Source: Lethocerus indicus
Taxonomy: Eukaryota > Arthropoda > Insecta > Hemiptera > Belostomatidae
DNA length: 64,000 bases
Assembly: GCA_019843655.1 (NCBI GenBank)
Contig: JACDQD010000004.1
Coordinates: forward strand, 14,942,001 to 15,006,000
Reading direction: 5' to 3'
The position numbers and the translations under genes were made by a program. Within the stretch, counting starts at the first letter, position 1, and each line of letters starts with the position of its first letter. This document shows positions 63,552 through 64,000 of this stretch, in pieces. The notes beneath the pieces are model-generated. The model saw only the letters and a program-made list of their open reading frames with translations, made no database searches and was not told the DNA's origin.

Positions 63552-64000
63552 ATAATTCTTATCTCGAGAAAATTAATTTCTTATATTATTTTTATAGATC
63601 AATACAAACGTAATTTACTTAATAATGAGTTTAATTGATGAAATAACTTGAATTTGGAAGTTTTTCGTACCTCGTTTGCATCTCTGCATTTAAATCTTTA
63701 AAGTACTACCATACTGTTCTATTATACTCCGATAATTTAATTTAATTACTTGTTAGTATTGGGAATCATCAAATATTAAACTCGATTACGATCATCCCCG
63801 GTTTTAATGAGAAACAAATAATCATTATACTATGGAGAATCGAACAATTAACTTAATTCAAACTAAAACTCGACTATTTATTAAGAACTTCCCTAATTTA
63901 AGAAATACACTAAAATACTAAAATAGACCTCTTCACAATATATTCCCCAATGGATATCACGGTCCCCACTCATCACTTCGTATGGGCTGTAATTTGTGTC

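Larger units (their letters stand above)
52620..64000. other. Upstream flank without supported gene
   Basis: Lies 5' of the proposed start of the calmodulin-like gene. GC-richer blocks occur at 53,930-54,240, 55,620-55,960, 58,540-58,640 and 60,420-60,660. Repeat fragments are at 58.2 and 61.0 kb and a tandem pair at 63.5 kb. No frame resembles a known protein. Confidence 0.55.

Overview
This looks like one 64 kb piece of an animal nuclear genome, most likely an insect. It is AT-rich and gene-poor, with long introns, GT-AG splicing, TA and GA/CT microsatellites and dispersed repeat fragments. It shows no operons, ribosome binding sites or CRISPR arrays. The insect assignment rests on the one gene I can identify: a minus-strand paralogue of calmodulin of the type annotated in insects as neo-calmodulin-like.

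The gene dominates the window. Five minus-strand exons between 25,619 and 20,849 join in frame, with GT-AG introns and matching phases, into a 150-residue core with four canonical EF-hands and a stop after Lys-Lys. The exon upstream of this core must end in phase 0. I found three candidates that do. One is a basic exon with a good ATG at 52,157. The second is a 360-nt exon rich in His, Gln, Lys and Pro at 30,888-30,529, open at phase 0 on both sides. The third is a short ATG-containing exon at 29,421-29,341 with a possible TATA/Inr promoter just upstream. They suggest one calcium sensor made with different N-termini over about 31 kb. The core is solid; the N-terminal model is inference.

Region by region: 1-14,600 has no recognisable gene and holds diverged repeat fragments, a GA tract and a large polypyrimidine tract. 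From 14,600 to 20,848 is an AT-rich stretch downstream of the stop codon, part of which must be 3' UTR. It is interrupted at 17,270-17,850 by a GC-richer island with three CCAAT boxes, a TATA box and an unassigned ORF. From 20,849 to 30,888 lie the calmodulin-like exons. From 30,889 to 52,070 is a proposed 21 kb intron with GC-elevated islands and one plus-strand candidate exon that looks like the start of an immunoglobulin domain. From 52,071 to 52,620 is the proposed 5' end of the gene. From 52,620 to 64,000 I see no gene, only repeat fragments.

I did not find a clearly new biological system. The best leads are the alternative N-termini of the calmodulin paralogue, the promoter-like island at 17.3-17.8 kb, the candidate Ig exon and a SINE-like repeat family.
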